The notes: generated by a model from the letters alone, not told the origin. A DNA stretch of 64,000 bases from Straminergon stramineum (GCA_963920665.1 OY987266.1:26648248-26712247), one strand, 5' to 3'; positions 26,677 through 39,156 are shown, counted from the first letter of the stretch. Numbers and translations are program-made.

Positions 26677-28049
26677 TGCACTGGTGCGCGCTGGGCTTGT
26701 TTGCAGGCTGGCATCTTCAGCCTACGTTCAAATCATCACGCAAAAATACTCAGAAAAGGTGACATAAAACTCTTTAAAGAATAAGATAAATCGGTCAATA
26801 CCCCATTTCTCATTTACATCATCAACCTTGCGACTTTGCTGCTTGCTGAAGCTCCATAATAATAAACAGGAATTCTTAGCCCACGATCCAGAACGAACTG
26901 ACTTTTGGTGCGACTTGAAGTACAACGAAGCACTTCAATATTTCACTTTCTGTTGACCAAAGCAGATAATGTTGAACGTATCTTCACCACTCACCAACAT
27001 AAAAACATCAAACCTCATCTGTATCATGTCGGTCAGACTTATTATACAAGGCACGCGATCGGTGTTCTCATTTGGCTTCACCTATGTCATCTCCGGTCAG
27101 TTCCTCACCTGTTTTAGCCATTCGAAGGTAACGCCTCCCGCGACCTTTTCAGCTTCCCCCGTATCCTCTACTGCGTTGTCTACCTTCATCTTGTGCCAAA
27201 CTGGATTCAGCTCCACACAAATCCGTTAGATGCACCAGTTTGATTAGGTATTATTAAAATCGCCTCAACTAACATGATCTGTATGGATACGGTAGCATAA
27301 TCACATCCTACCCCAACAGCTCTAACAAGTCGATTCCCTGGTTCTAAGCATGATGCTCTAGATTAAGACAATCAAGGCGTGAAGCGCAATAGGGACATAT
27401 TATAGAAGTTTCATGCGACATCTCATTGAACTGACGCATATGTGTGCATGCGGCAGGTCAATAGAGAGAGCTCTAACAGAGTGAATAGTAGAAGATTACT
27501 AAAATCATCTGCCCGACATTGCTTTCAAGAGGACGGACCTTGTGATAATCAACTGCTCATCCAAACTATAAGACCGATTATCCACAGTCGATCGAACACT
27601 GCAATGCATATAACATTGCGCAGACCTGACGCTCAAAATCTTCCCAAGCAAAGTGCAGATACAATGCTCAAAGAATGTGCCATCTCGAGTAACTCCGTGT
27701 AGCATATGCCTTGGAAATATTCTGGCCGAGAGAATCAAGAAAGAGTACTCTTTTATGCTGGGATAAGACACATGTACCTTACATATGCCGTATATGCAAT
27801 TAATTGCAGAAATATTTTTCATAAAATTGTTGATCTCATTTTTTAGAACCAAAGTACAAGAAAGAGCGACAATTACTTCGCAAACACTAACGCCTCTAGA
27901 TCTCTGATTGCAACATACTGCTATTGAAATATGCCTGTTAAACATGATAATCGACCACAAGGACCTAGATCAAATCGTTGCGTCCTGTGACATGTGTAAC
28001 ACATTACACCTACTTTACAGCACTTCAGAACGCCAGACAGAGCTCAATC

Positions 28050-28680
28050 CTGATTCATGACCTCCATTTTCTCCCTAACTAAGGAAAGAAATTCTCCATG
28101 ATAGAGTGATTTGGAGGCAATAAAGCAGAGAATTCCACAACCACAAGTCTTCACACGACAACTCAATCCACTTGCCGTTGCAATTTCAAATCAAATCTAA
28201 AAGATAACACCGACACTGCCGACCAAGACCTCAATTTGCTCTCCAATTAGGGGAAAAGGTATTCCTCACAAAAGAGTAATTCGGAGACACTAGAGCAGAG
28301 AATTCAGCGATGACACGAAACCTAGAACACTTGCATCGCAATTTCAAATCTATCCCATATTAGAACACCAATACGCAAAATCCACATTCCACTGGTGGAA
28401 GTAATGCATCACGCAAAATAATCTTCGCGCATCATTCTCTCGCCTTAAAACTCCGAATTATACATCAACGAGATCAAATTGACAACAAAAATTACCCCTA
28501 CAAGAAACCCTAATTCAGTTGCGGTTCCAAAATTTCAACCTAAGTTAGAACACCGATACTTGAGACACGATTCGCTGGCGGAAGCAAACTGTCACGCAAA
28601 ATCACCATCGCGTATCATTCTCTCGCCTAGAATCTCTGAATTATGAATCGAAGGGATCAAATTGACAACCGAAATTACCG
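28050..28680. repeat. Degenerate tandem repeat in the leader intron
   Basis: Two kinds of repeated module are visible. The words GAGCAGAGAATTC or AAGCAGAGAATTC recur in 28050-28350. A longer module of about 140-180 bases recurs at 28358-28497 and 28544-28680 (shared TCATTCTCTCGCC and GATCAAATTGACAAC). Confidence 0.6.
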
Positions 28681-28764
28681 GCAAATTCGCATACGTACCA
28701 CCAATCGCTAAACTAGTTGAAGCGCTTCACTGTTGGTGTCTTCGTCTTCCTTGAGGTGAATTGT

Positions 28765-28776
28765 TTAGTAAACCAT
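28765..28776 (-). promoter_or_regulatory. Possible 3-codon upstream ORF in the eIF2B alpha leader
   Basis: In the inferred first exon an ATG at 28776 is followed by two codons and TAA. If the leader is right, ribosomes would meet this minimal uORF before the main start. This depends on the untested transcript start. Confidence 0.3.
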
Positions 28777-28870
28777 GCTCCCAGCTTCGCAAGCTTTACT
28801 TCCTCACAAACACGCAGCAGTGCTGAAGTTCCGCAAAGGAAGAGCGATTTCTGAACGCGATTGGAGTTCG

Positions 28871-28880
28871 AAACCCTAAA
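28871..28880 (+). promoter_or_regulatory. Telo-box (AAACCCTAA)
   Basis: AAACCCTAAA lies just upstream of the inferred start of the eIF2B alpha transcript. Telo-boxes are known to be common near transcription starts of plant translation-machinery genes, which fits the neighbour. A chance match is possible. Confidence 0.45.
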
Positions 28881-28984
28881 GTGCTTACTTGGCGGCCTGA
28901 GCTAGATGACTCAATTCGGTATTGTAGGGTTGCCCACAGAAGTTTGTTTATTTGGGCAGTGCAGAAAGGGATCTTTAGCTCATA

Positions 28985-29665
28985 AGAGAGCCTGGTAAGA
29001 GGGGGAATGTAGGTCAGGAGCTTTTCAAGAAAAGTAAATTATGGTTTGAGAAGATTCTAGATACAAAATCTTAATTTTCACAAGTTTTATGTTATTTTTT
29101 ATACTTTTTTATTCCTTTATGAACTGATTTAGAATTGTGCATGGAATTTGTGAAGCACTAAGTGACCACTCTAGTTGTAGCACTTAGGAATAAACAAAAA
29201 TTGCTTTTACCATGTACTTGGATGCACTTCATCCATTTCGTATAGCTCCTTCAACAAATAGTTAAAAAAACATTTGCATAATCCATCCAATGGATACTAG
29301 GACTCTTGAGGTGTTAACCTTTGAGAGAGCATGGTAGGAAGGGGAATGTAGATCTAGAACTTTGGGGATAAGAAAAACTATGGCTTCAAGAACATGTAGC
29401 CACAAGATCTTCACTTTTGCAAACTCCTTTTTCTTTCCATCTTTATACAAACTAATTCAGAACCTTGCACAATAATCATGAAGTACTAAGTAATTAAGTT
29501 AGTCACATTGTTAAAGAATAGACCAAGAACTGCTTTTTCAATATATTTGGATGTCTTGCATTCAATTTTGAATAGCTCTTGTAGTAAGCTCTTGAAAACA
29601 ATCATAATCCACCTAGACAATGCCATCTCTCATAGGAGTTAATAGAATGTTATTTACATCCACAA
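28985..29665. repeat. Direct tandem duplication of about 340 bp
   Basis: Units at about 28985-29324 and 29325-29665 align along their length (both start GAGAGCCTGGTAAGA / GAGAGCATGGTAGGA and share GGGGAATGTAG). They are well diverged. They lie immediately upstream of the eIF2B alpha promoter region. Confidence 0.6.
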
Positions 29666-29689
29666 TCATTGCATTCAACAATTATGAGG

Positions 29690-30060
29690 TGGATCGTGTA
29701 ATGGGTTTACCATAGCTCTTTAGTCATTTGAACTTAAGGTTTTGGGAAGTGCATTTCAGTGTGTTAACACAATTCTAGTTGTTCATGTCACCTCCAATCC
29801 CGAAAAAATCTTATATGTAAATTTCTCAACATTGTGGGAAGGGGCAACATGCTAAAAATAAGGTATATACATTTATCTTTTGTAATCTCACAACTCCTAT
29901 GCAATTTTACATTCAAAATTAGCATACACACTAATAAGTAAGCTCTTTAAACAATTATATGGTTAGATTTTGAAAAAAAAATTGCTTCATTGGGGACAAC
30001 CCATGCTCTTTTTTCATGCTCAAACACATGCTCTTTTTTCATGAGAATAACACACTTAGA
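29690..30060 (-). mobile_element. Fragment of TTAA element family 1, reversed
   Basis: Read on the minus strand this stretch follows the interior of 3994-5642 (GAAAAAAGAGCATGGG, AAGTTCAAATGA). Both ends are missing. Confidence 0.6.
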
Positions 30061-30848
30061 AAGGCATCTCCACCGGGGCACGCCATACTGCCACGGTAAG
30101 AGCTTTGGCACGCCAAGATGACTTGCTGAGTCCCACCAGTTGTGGACTTTTCTATTTTTGAGCACAAGCTACTCCAAAATTCCCAACCCACAATGGGAAG
30201 CCCTCACGTTTGACCCTGTGCTACCAGGGATTTTTTTTAGTGAATTTTTGCTAGAAAGCAATGAAATTTTGTTTGTATAGAATATTAGGCAAAATACTCT
30301 TGCTTTTCAGTGGATGAAATCAGCAATTTGCTACCACATCTTGGGACAATATCGTTCTATTCGGATGAATGTATATAATTTTGGATGAATAAATAAAATT
30401 TAATCCATAGATTTCAAGTTTCATCCATTTCTATGGATGTAAATTGGTTCAGCTTTCCAGTGATTATCGCTTTTGGCACTGCCTACAATAAAATTTATTG
30501 TATTAGAAAAAAAAATCCCTATGCGCTACGTTAAAATCCAAATTCCAATGGTGCCTTAGGGTCAAGTCTAGGAAGGCAAGAAGAACTCACAGTTTCTCCT
30601 TTCCATGCAAAGAAGACGGTCATGATCAAATTTCCCAAGGTCATGCCCTTTCATAAACTTTGAAATCTTGTTGTTTGTCGTTACTCAGGCGCCTTGGGGA
30701 GCAGGTTTTGCTATTTTGAAGGTCATTAAAAATACATGCTAATAGGAGCCCAAAATCCAAGCCATGCCAATTTGAAAAAATACACAAGCCAAATCCCATT
30801 TGGCGTGCTCATTTTGACGCTTATTTATGGTAGAGATGCTTCACTTAA

Positions 30849-30975
30849 CCCTTAAATGTCAACGCGGACATTTTGTGTCCGATGGATGGCTTCACTGTAA
30901 AAAAACAAAATGCACCTATTGGTCCAATAATCGGAGCAATTTTGCTAACTACCTTGGTCATTAGTTAAGCACTTC
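30849..30975. mobile_element. Orphan left end of a TTAA element
   Basis: After TTAA at 30845-30848 the sequence reads CCCTTAAATG and then ACGCGGACATTTTGTGTCCG. This matches the complement of the right end of the 31210-31576 element. The interior (CACCTATTGGTCCAATAA) matches 53050-53165. A right end of its own was not found. Confidence 0.5.
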
Positions 30976-30983
30976 GGGCTTAA

Positions 30984-31205
30984 CCCTATAAGGACGCCGC
31001 GGACTAGAGTGGTATGATGGATGAGAGAGAACTGTCTCATGTGAGACAAAAGTGTGATTGTTCATCCTTGGAATTTTTTGCAAAAAGGGGGAGGTCTTGC
31101 ACAATAGTATGACCTCCAATGATTACTTTCGTTTATTTTTAAATAGATGATTCACACTGTTTCAAAAAAGAAGGTTTCCACGATGACCAACCCATCCTTA
31201 CAGGG
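30984..31205. mobile_element. TTAA-flanked MITE, family D copy 1 (222 bp)
   Basis: Bounded by TTAA 30980-30983 and 31206-31209. Left end CCCTATAAGGACGCC, complement of right end CCCTGTAAGGATGGG. A second copy of nearly the same length lies at 62171-62391. Confidence 0.72.
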
Positions 31206-31209
31206 TTAA

Positions 31210-31576
31210 CCCTTAAACGCTAGATTGGTCACCGTGGCAAAAAGCGGTTAGTGAACAGTACAAGATGCCAGTGCTAACCAGAAGAAGACACATTATTCAT
31301 GAAGGCCGCTTTGCATGTTGTTCTCTTGAAAATTGCTATGCGGGCAGTATAAGTTCTAAAATCGTGTCTATCAATCTCCGTGAGTTTTTCTTACAATTTG
31401 TAGCAGCTAAAAATGAAGGTGCATTGAATGGCGCTATTTCTTGCTGTCCAAGACAATGCACGCCTGAATTATCACTTTGACAAAAAAAAAATTGGATGAA
31501 AAATACCTTCCTTACATCCAATACAACAATTTTTGTCATTCATCGGACGTAAAATGTCCGCGTCGTCATTTAAGGG
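31210..31576. mobile_element. TTAA-flanked element (367 bp)
   Basis: Bounded by TTAA 31206-31209, shared with the preceding element, and TTAA 31577-31580. Ends are CCCTTAAACGC and, on the complement, CCCTTAAATGACGACGCGG. Related to 32067-32287 by the left end (GGTCACCGTGG / GGTGACCGTGG) and by CATTCATCG near the right end. Confidence 0.68.
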
Positions 31577-32066
31577 TTAAGACTGCCATACCTCATTCAA
31601 CAAAAGGGAGACAGGATATAGGTAGGACTGTATGAGGACCAATTCTACAATGAAAGAGAGTCAACATGCAATCATGACAATATTTTGGGAGGGACCCAAT
31701 TTCAAGGACCCTAGGAGATGCTTTACTCATTAAAACTTCTCCGAGAAACCTGAAGTCTTGATTCTCAATGTTTGTCCTCGTGTCAATTTTGGCTCCTGAT
31801 TTGAAGACTCAAAGAATGTAGACCTCATTGTGACCTAAATTTGCCACTGCCGCCTCTCCCTTTTGGCAACTGGACCATCAAAATCAAGGCTATTGACATG
31901 CCGTCTGTAAGTGAGCCACGGCAACTGCTGACCATCAAAAGCTACCTGGAAGTCCTCTCATTGACTGTGGAATGTTACTGGAGAGACCTCTTGGGGAAAG
32001 CCAGTGTTCCATAAGTCCAACATAAGGTCGATTCCCACCTGGCGTTTGCAAACACCATGAGTTTAA

Positions 32067-32287
32067 CCCTTGAACGCCGGGCTGGTGACCGTGGAAATCA
32101 GGCATTTTGGAACTGTGTGACATCATCTATTTTAAAAAACCAAAAATATTTATTGGAAGTCAAACTACTGTAGGAGATCTTCCCTTTCCACCCCTAATTT
32201 TGGGGATGAATAGTTGCAATTCTGTCCTACATAGAAGAATTCCTTGTCATTCATCGAACGAAAAACATCCACCTCGGCGTTTAGGGG
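32067..32287. mobile_element. TTAA-flanked MITE (221 bp)
   Basis: Bounded by TTAA 32063-32066 and 32288-32291. Left CCCTTGAACGCCGGGCTGG, complement of right CCCCTAAACGCCGAGGTGG, about 19 bases with few mismatches. Same family as 31210-31576 but with a different interior. Confidence 0.72.
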
Positions 32288-32299
32288 TTAAAGATAAAA

Positions 32300-35200
32300 C
32301 TTTGTCATTGAAAGACAATAATTTTTTTTTCTGGCAATTCAGGTTCAGAATCATAGTGATAGTTTTTTAATGAGGCGTAGTTCCCCCATGCTTGGTACTC
32401 ATCGTAAAGGACCTCATATACCCCACACAGCCAATTACTGATTTTGATGCGATGACCAAAAATAGTCTAAATTTCAAACTTTCAATGATTTTAAAAATTA
32501 ACATGTCACCATCCCAAATCTATGGACAAGGAATTGTAATGAGCATTTAAATTTTAGAAAAGTTTTAACTACAATTCAATGTCTAAACACATGCTCTTAG
32601 TAAGGGGTGGAGAGATTGTTTTTATAATGAAATTCATTATCCATCATGAATCTTCAAAGGATATGGGACAATTTGAAGATGAGAGCTTGACCACTCATTG
32701 TCAAAATGTAGGAATTGTGTGCAATGTAGAACTTCAAACCTCATGTAGGCATAGTAGAATAACTTTTTTCAAGAAACTTTGAACTAAAAAAAATTGGTAA
32801 ATCAAATTAAATTTCATCTCCAAAAATTTGTTTGAGATTCTAAGCCTCCAATCAAAAGTTTGGGACAAAATTCAAAAAGGAGTTGGGGCAAACTCCTAAA
32901 GTTTCAATGCATATTAACTCTTCAATACCCAAGGCCTTTTCTGAGCTTCTTGAAACTTGCTCTAAATTGAACTAAAAGACAACATTCTAATAAGTTCTAT
33001 CAATCTTTTAAAATTGTAACCATACAAATTCAAACCTAACATGTTAAGTTTCAAATGGGAAAAGAAAAGTTAACAATATCACTTATGAATTGAAAGATTG
33101 TAATATTTGATCGTGAGGGTGTTCAAACTATGAAACCAATTTGAAGTCTTTTAATCCTCTTTTCACATGTCAAATCTAAAAAATTGGTCAATAAAAAAAT
33201 ATGAGGGTTAAAGGACAGAACATGCATACCCCCAATGAATTTATAGCTTTTCAAAATTTGTTCTTTTATTCTTTTAAATGAATTTTTCATGTGATTTTTT
33301 TGGTAAGATCTAATGTCTTTGAGAGCCCTTGATACTAAAAAATTAAGATTTGCAATGGACACCTTTGCACAAAATCTTAAATAGAAAAATCATAATGATT
33401 CATTTTCATAATTTGATTTTTGATGCTAAAACTTAACTTCCAAAATAATTTCAAAATAAAAAAATACTAAAAATAGGAACTTAGTTAGTTTTTTTATTTA
33501 ACTTCAAAGTTTTGTAGACAAGAGAACTCGGTACCTCAAGCATTTTAAAGATTAAAGTACGTATCTCCTTGACCACCACTTCTTGCTACTCTACCTAATT
33601 ACTATTATTATTAGACAAGTCAAATTCTCATATTTTCTTCTTGGCAAGTGAAAGGAGCTTCCAACACACCAAAGAATGCAACATTCGAATATTGTATGCA
33701 AAAGTCACAATGGGTCAAATCTTTTTTTGATGGAGGTTACAAAGTTGTTCTTCCACATAGGTACATATTGATTTTGAAGATGTACACTAAGTGATGATGG
33801 TCTTGGGTTAGTGGTGCATATAGGGTTTATAGGTTATAGTTGCATTTCACAATGAGGAAAAACACACACATTTAGGACATCCCAAATGTATTGGGTGTCA
33901 TTAACTTACCGTAAGCTTACTGCAAATTGATTTTGCAATATATTTGAACCATTTTTTTCATTTTTATGTTGGGACCACGCTACACTAAAAAAATTTTTAG
34001 TATCATCCATACCTAGATATTTACTAAAGGCTATAATTTTCTATAGAAGATGAATATTTTTACCAAGAATATAGATATCAATACAATTCAAAGAGAAAAA
34101 ATTCTATAAACATAGTTGGCAAAAGTATTTGTCAAAAGGAGAAATTTATATCATTTTAAAATCAATTTGTCTTGGTGACAATGAATACAATTATTAGTGT
34201 AGTGAAAGAGAGAACACAATTTTTGAAAAAAAATTATTCAAATTGAAGCAAGAAGCCCATTGATTCACATTTTTTTGTATGCATGAGAACAAAAAATTAA
34301 GATTAATTTCACATGCATTTCAATCAACTGATTTTTTGAAAAAATTGATACTTTATAGGGTGGTCAAAATAAAAACATATAGCTTCCCATTGTGGGCCAG
34401 AGGGAGGGACTATTCTTGTCTTTGGGGATTCTAATGTGTCTCTTACTTCCTTACATGGTTCCAATGGACATCCAAAAGCACCCTTGGTAGAATGAAACAA
34501 AGAATGAGCCTTTAGCCATATGTAGTGTGCTCATTGAATTCATGAAATGGTGACTATCTAATCCAACTCTAAAACTTTGAGTCCCAATTGTACACTCAAT
34601 GCAAAAAAAATTACATTAGAATACAACGAAATTGAATTTGATCCAAAAATAGAGCTTTGAATTGAACTCCAATCTCAATAGTGGATCTACTTACTTTAGT
34701 CAATCTACAAAGCTAGTTCAAGGGGAAGTTGGGCTACACACACCACATGTGTCAATGAAAAGTTGTTTCTCTTCAATGTTGTTATTCACACTACATTATT
34801 GTAAAAATGAAATTTAGTGTTTTTAACACTTATTACAAATGATGAATGTCAATATGAACATCAATTATCAACTACATTTCTACCAAAGAAAACATAATTA
34901 TTAACAAGATAGGACAACTTGTCCTATATTAGTATTTTAAATTAAATTAAATTGTCAATATGAACACTAATCACCAACTAAAAAATGAGAATTATTATAA
35001 GTTCACCGATGTGATAAATAACATTGTAGATAATATAATACTAAACACTAAATATCATTTGCAATGCAATTTTCCTTCACATGGCTCCTTGTCTTTTGTT
35101 GAAATAAGAAAGTACATTACAAAAATGCATTTTGAAAGGTCATAAAACCATAACTTTTAGCTTGGGAGTTCACAAATACAAAATATAGCTAACGTGAGGA

Positions 35201-35590
35201 GATCTTTGGCAAGATAGTAGGTCACCTTTGAAATAACTAGTCCAATGTCTTATGTAGCTTGTGTTTCAAAAATTCATGCATAAACTCATCAAAATTTAAA
35301 TTAGGAAAAAGATACAAGCACGAGAATTAAACTTATCTCTCTCAAGTGTCACTAAGCTTATTTACTTGTAATCACCATGTGTTTGCAGTTTAGCCAAAAC
35401 AAAGTGGAATTTGGGTGAAAAGACTAAATAATGTGATTTTCTAATTGTTTTTAGTAATTGGGGAAAAAAGCATGTTGAAGTGGAGGTAGAGAAATTTGAC
35501 CCCACTAATATAGAGGTTAGTATTCACTTCTAAAGTTCATCCCAATAGAACACCAATAATTAGTAATTGGGTCTCTTTCAAAAACAAAAA
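32300..35590. other. Non-genic stretch
   Basis: Contains repeat R4 at 32575-32890; otherwise AT-rich DNA with short frames only. Confidence 0.5.
32575..32890. repeat. Dispersed repeat R4, copy 1
   Basis: Matches the complement of 39770-40060 and of 36850-37110. Shared words include GCATAGTAGAATAA, TTTCATCTCCAAAAA and CCTCCAATCAAAAGTT. The copies at 32.6 and 36.9 kb are in opposite orientation. Confidence 0.6.
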
Positions 35591-35599
35591 CAAATAGAT

Positions 35600-35729
35600 C
35601 ACTAGTAGAAACATGAGCCACGTAGACTTCATAAACATGTCACTAAACACCTATATCTAGTGAAGTTAGTCATGTGAGTCCTCTCATAGGGCTCTAGAGT
35701 AGTCTATGTGACCTATATTTCTACTACTG
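35600..35729. mobile_element. CACTA-like MITE (130 bp)
   Basis: Begins CACTAGTAGAAAC; the complement of the right end begins CAGTAGTAGAAAT. The inverted repeat runs about 29 bases with six mismatches. GAT is duplicated at 35597-35599 and 35730-35732. The 3-base duplication and CACTA end place it with CACTA-type elements. Confidence 0.72.
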
Positions 35730-35739
35730 GATAAAAAGC

Positions 35740-37380
35740 TATCCATAAATCAAGATAACAGAGATTGCATATTAATCCCTAAATATTTTTTATGCTCAAA
35801 AATTGAGTTGAGAGTTTTAGAAAAAATATTTGAAAAACAACAATTTTGATTTTCATCTTTTAAATATTTGCTTGTGTAGAAGTAGGAACTACACAGAAAT
35901 ATAAACTAATTGGTTGAGGATTCTCAAATGGAATTAAAAGATACTAATCCCAATGGTGGGATTGTTCTAGCAAAAAACAACAACCATGTGGAACATTTTT
36001 TGAATTTATTTGAAAATTGAGTTAAAAAATGAATCTTATAAGTATTTTTTGGAAGAAGATGTTCTAATTTCCCCCAAAATATGAATCTTTTCATCACTTT
36101 CTCATCACTTTCTCATCACTAGTTCAAGTAGAATGAATTAAATCTTTCCATATGCACTAAAATATTTTCTTTTAGAATCCAAATAAAAATATATATATTT
36201 TGAAATTTTGAAATTTTTGTGCTCTTTGTGATGAACTCTATTTTGAGCTTAGCATTGCATAACTTTTGCTCCCATGCACCAATTGAAACAAAAATTATGT
36301 CCACATGAAGCTAATGTATTTTTCTATCTTCAAAAAACCAAATTAGAAATTGAGATAATATAACTCTATCCGAATTCTAATTTATCTATCAAAGAGACAA
36401 AAGGTCCTTCTAGGATTAAATAATTATTCAACAAAGAATGTTGGATTCGCCTTCGAAGTACTGTAATTTACTCTTTTGGTCCCTCCTCTTTGCTTGAAGG
36501 CTAAAACTATAAAATACTTTTGCTTTAGTCTTCTTTGTATTGTCCTTTTGTAATAGAGTCTTTTTCTCATCACTTCCATCTAAAATATAAAAGAAATTAA
36601 TAGATAAAAATCTTATTGCAAATCACAATTTTCGTTAACCTTGAAATGCTAGACAATCCGAAAGTGACTAATGGATGACTTTCTACATCACCATAAAAAT
36701 GAAGAATGTACTTATTGGTTTATAAATTAGGTCATTTTTGACAAAGTACCTTGCTCATAAGTCTCCTCTTTCTAGAATAAAAGATTTCAAAGAAGTGCAA
36801 TTTGTGGATAAAATAATGAAAAGTATTTCACTTCTTGTTGCACAAAGTCAAAGAAAATGTTTCTCCCAACCCTTCTTTGAATTTTGTCCCTAACTTTTTA
36901 TTGGAGAATCAAAATCTCAAACAGATTTTTGGAGATGAAAGCTAACTTAATTTCCCAACTTTTTTTAGTTCAAAGTTTTTTGAAAAAAGTTATTCTACTA
37001 TGCCTAAACGAGGTCTAAAGTTCTACATTGAACACAATTCCTGCATTTGACTTAATTAGGTATGAGTAGTTGAGCATCTACTAATCCTAATTTATATATC
37101 CCACATGGATTGTTTTACTTCCCATCACCCCACTTGTATAAGCATATTACCTACGCAACCTCTCACACTCACTTTATTAGAGCCTTACAAATCTTACGGA
37201 GGTGAGAGTTGGGAATTGTTGGACCTCTTGAGTTTTCCTATTTGGATCCCTACTAATTTGGGTATGGGTTGCCATTGTTCTTATGTAATGGGCTCTTGAC
37301 CCAACTCATAGATATGAGTGGCCATCAGCAGATGGAATCTTCATTTCTGGAAGATTTTTATGTTGTTATTGTAAACTATT
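35740..37380. other. Non-genic stretch
   Basis: AT-rich DNA with repeat R4 copy 2 near 36850-37110. No gene seen. Confidence 0.5.
36850..37110. repeat. Dispersed repeat R4, copy 2
   Basis: Same orientation as the right arm at 39770-39960 (TTCTACTATGCCTAAACGAGG / TTTACTATGCCTAAATGAGG). Confidence 0.55.
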
Positions 37381-38100
37381 GTCGTTGTGGTGGGTTATCG
37401 ACACAGAGGTGTTAAATTGTCTTAGAAGCGCTCTCAGGTCGATGCCACCTCGGTTGCCAAGTAGGTTCGGTAGATAGTGGAGCACTCAGGTGGGAAAGCA
37501 TGATAATTTACAGTTGATTTAATGCCATCGTAATGCCAAGTAGGAACGTACCTATAACATTGTTAGGGGTAGTCACAACTTCTTCATCAACTTGAAGTTC
37601 TGTGAAGAATGAAACAATACGAGAGAAAATAGGAGCCAATGCATAACAGTTTTGGTGAAGAAGGTGTGACATCCCTTTTGCGTCACGTGGAGGACTTCTG
37701 CGGAGAATGGGTTCACCTCCAACTAAAAATACACAAGTATTATAGGTGTTGGGTTGTCGTTCAAAGGGTAGGGCAAGCAATGCGGATCATAGAATATACT
37801 TAGCTCGTGAACTCTTCCACGTGTCCATTCTTTTGCTCAAGAGGAGAATAACAGACATTGAAAAAACTTAGCAGCATAAGTATATTCTACCACTAAGAAC
37901 TTGTTGCAAGCCAATCCTAAATCGCCACATCTCGATTCCGTGAAGAATGGGAACGCAATGAAGAAGCCGTGACTACCCCTACTGTTAACCCTAGATGGAC
38001 ACTATGGAAAACACTAAATCCTACAAACGAACTAGGGCCTACGCTAATGTGGCGTGATACAATCACCAGGCCTTGTGGAGATTGCGGGTTGTTCGTGGCA
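37380..38100. other. GC-richer stretch, possible retroelement remnant
   Basis: Base composition is clearly less AT-rich than around it. A 90-codon minus frame (37508-37780) is the longest; I recognise no retroelement motif in it. It precedes repeat R5. Confidence 0.35.
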
Positions 38101-38430
38101 TAGCTATAAGACTGTGCCTTCGATGAAACTGTAGGACTACGCCTTGGCAGAACTGTAGGACCGCTACATAAATTTCACTATTCTACAAGTCTTGCACATA
38201 ACATATATAATGACATTTCTAGGGTTTTAGGCAACGGTTTAGGGTTTAGGTTGTCTATTTTTTAACTATGAGTGGCTAAGCCCCTACCACTAGAAGAAAC
38301 CAACATTGGTTTCTTCTAGTGTACTACATATCCCATATGGGCTGGGTTCCCTCTTAACACCCCTCATATATATAAAGCCAAGATGTCTTCTCAATTCTAA
38401 ACAAAAGTAATGATTGACTTTTGAAGAAAA
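38100..38430 (+). repeat. Dispersed repeat R5, solo-LTR-like, copy 1
   Basis: Similar to 44520-44800 and, reversed, to 45770-46110: ATTCTACAAGTC, CTAGGGTTTTAGG, then a TATA-like ATATATAAAG near the same place and TTGACTTTTGAAG. The TATA-like box in a repeated unit suggests LTR origin, but LTR ends were not identified. Confidence 0.45.
38288..38321. mobile_element. 34-bp minimal CACTA element
   Basis: Two 16-base arms, CACTAGAAGAAACCAA and its exact complement, are separated by only CA. TAC is duplicated on both sides (38285-38287 and 38322-38324). It has CACTA ends, a 3-base duplication and nothing else. The related repeats at 44.7 and 45.9 kb do not carry it at this position. Confidence 0.65.
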
Positions 38431-39156
38431 GTGTGACGCCATACTACATCAATGTGGGCACATTTCAAATGTGTGATCTAATGTCATGTAGAGAAAGACA
38501 ACATTTAAATAACTTTTTCAATTTCTACTAAAACAATATTTTGTGGCGCAATTCAAGCAATATTTTTCAAAGTTCCTAAAGGACATATAAGTTCTAAGTA
38601 CTAAGTTCCACACACATTTAAGAAAAGAATATATTAAAGGTAATATAATTTATGTCATATAGACATATGAAGTAGATTCTACCTTGGGTTCTTTTCTTGA
38701 GGTTAGGCTATGTAATATAAATTATTGGCAAGTAATAGGTAGTACGCAATCAAATATGAGTATCAATTGCGAGGTGTGTGAATTATCTATATAGTGTAAT
38801 TATTATTATTTCACTAAAATCCTCAAAAGTCTTATATCATAAAATCAATGCAATTTTTTTCAATATAAATTGAATGAATTACAACAATAGGAGTTGCATT
38901 GTAGTTGTCTGTGTTGTGAGTTGAGTTGTATTGCATTGTGTTGCATTGGTCTTTGTTCTATTCCCTTATCTTGTTGAATGGAGGATGCACATGGCTTCTT
39001 TACAACTCTATATTTATAGTTTCCTAAAAACTCTTAAGAGTTCATTTTAGCAAATGATGAAGATAAAAAAAATTATAAGTATTTATTAAAGAGCATTAGT
39101 AATCCTCAAAGTGTCTTTCTCATAAAGTATTTAGCCTTTTTTAATTTCAAGGGGAC

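Larger units (their letters stand above)
26721..28860 (-). other. Inferred 5' UTR and leader intron of the eIF2B alpha gene
   Basis: A non-coding first exon is proposed from about 28860 down to 28699, followed by donor GTACGT (28698-28693) and an acceptor AG at 26723-26722, giving a leader intron of about 1.98 kb. The donor is good but the pyrimidine tract at the acceptor is weak, so the acceptor may lie elsewhere. The 151-codon frame 27505-27960 falls inside this intron and is not thought to be a gene. Confidence 0.45.

Noticed and set aside
27505..27960. 151-codon minus frame
   Set aside because: It lies in the inferred leader intron of eIF2B alpha and has no recognisable pattern.
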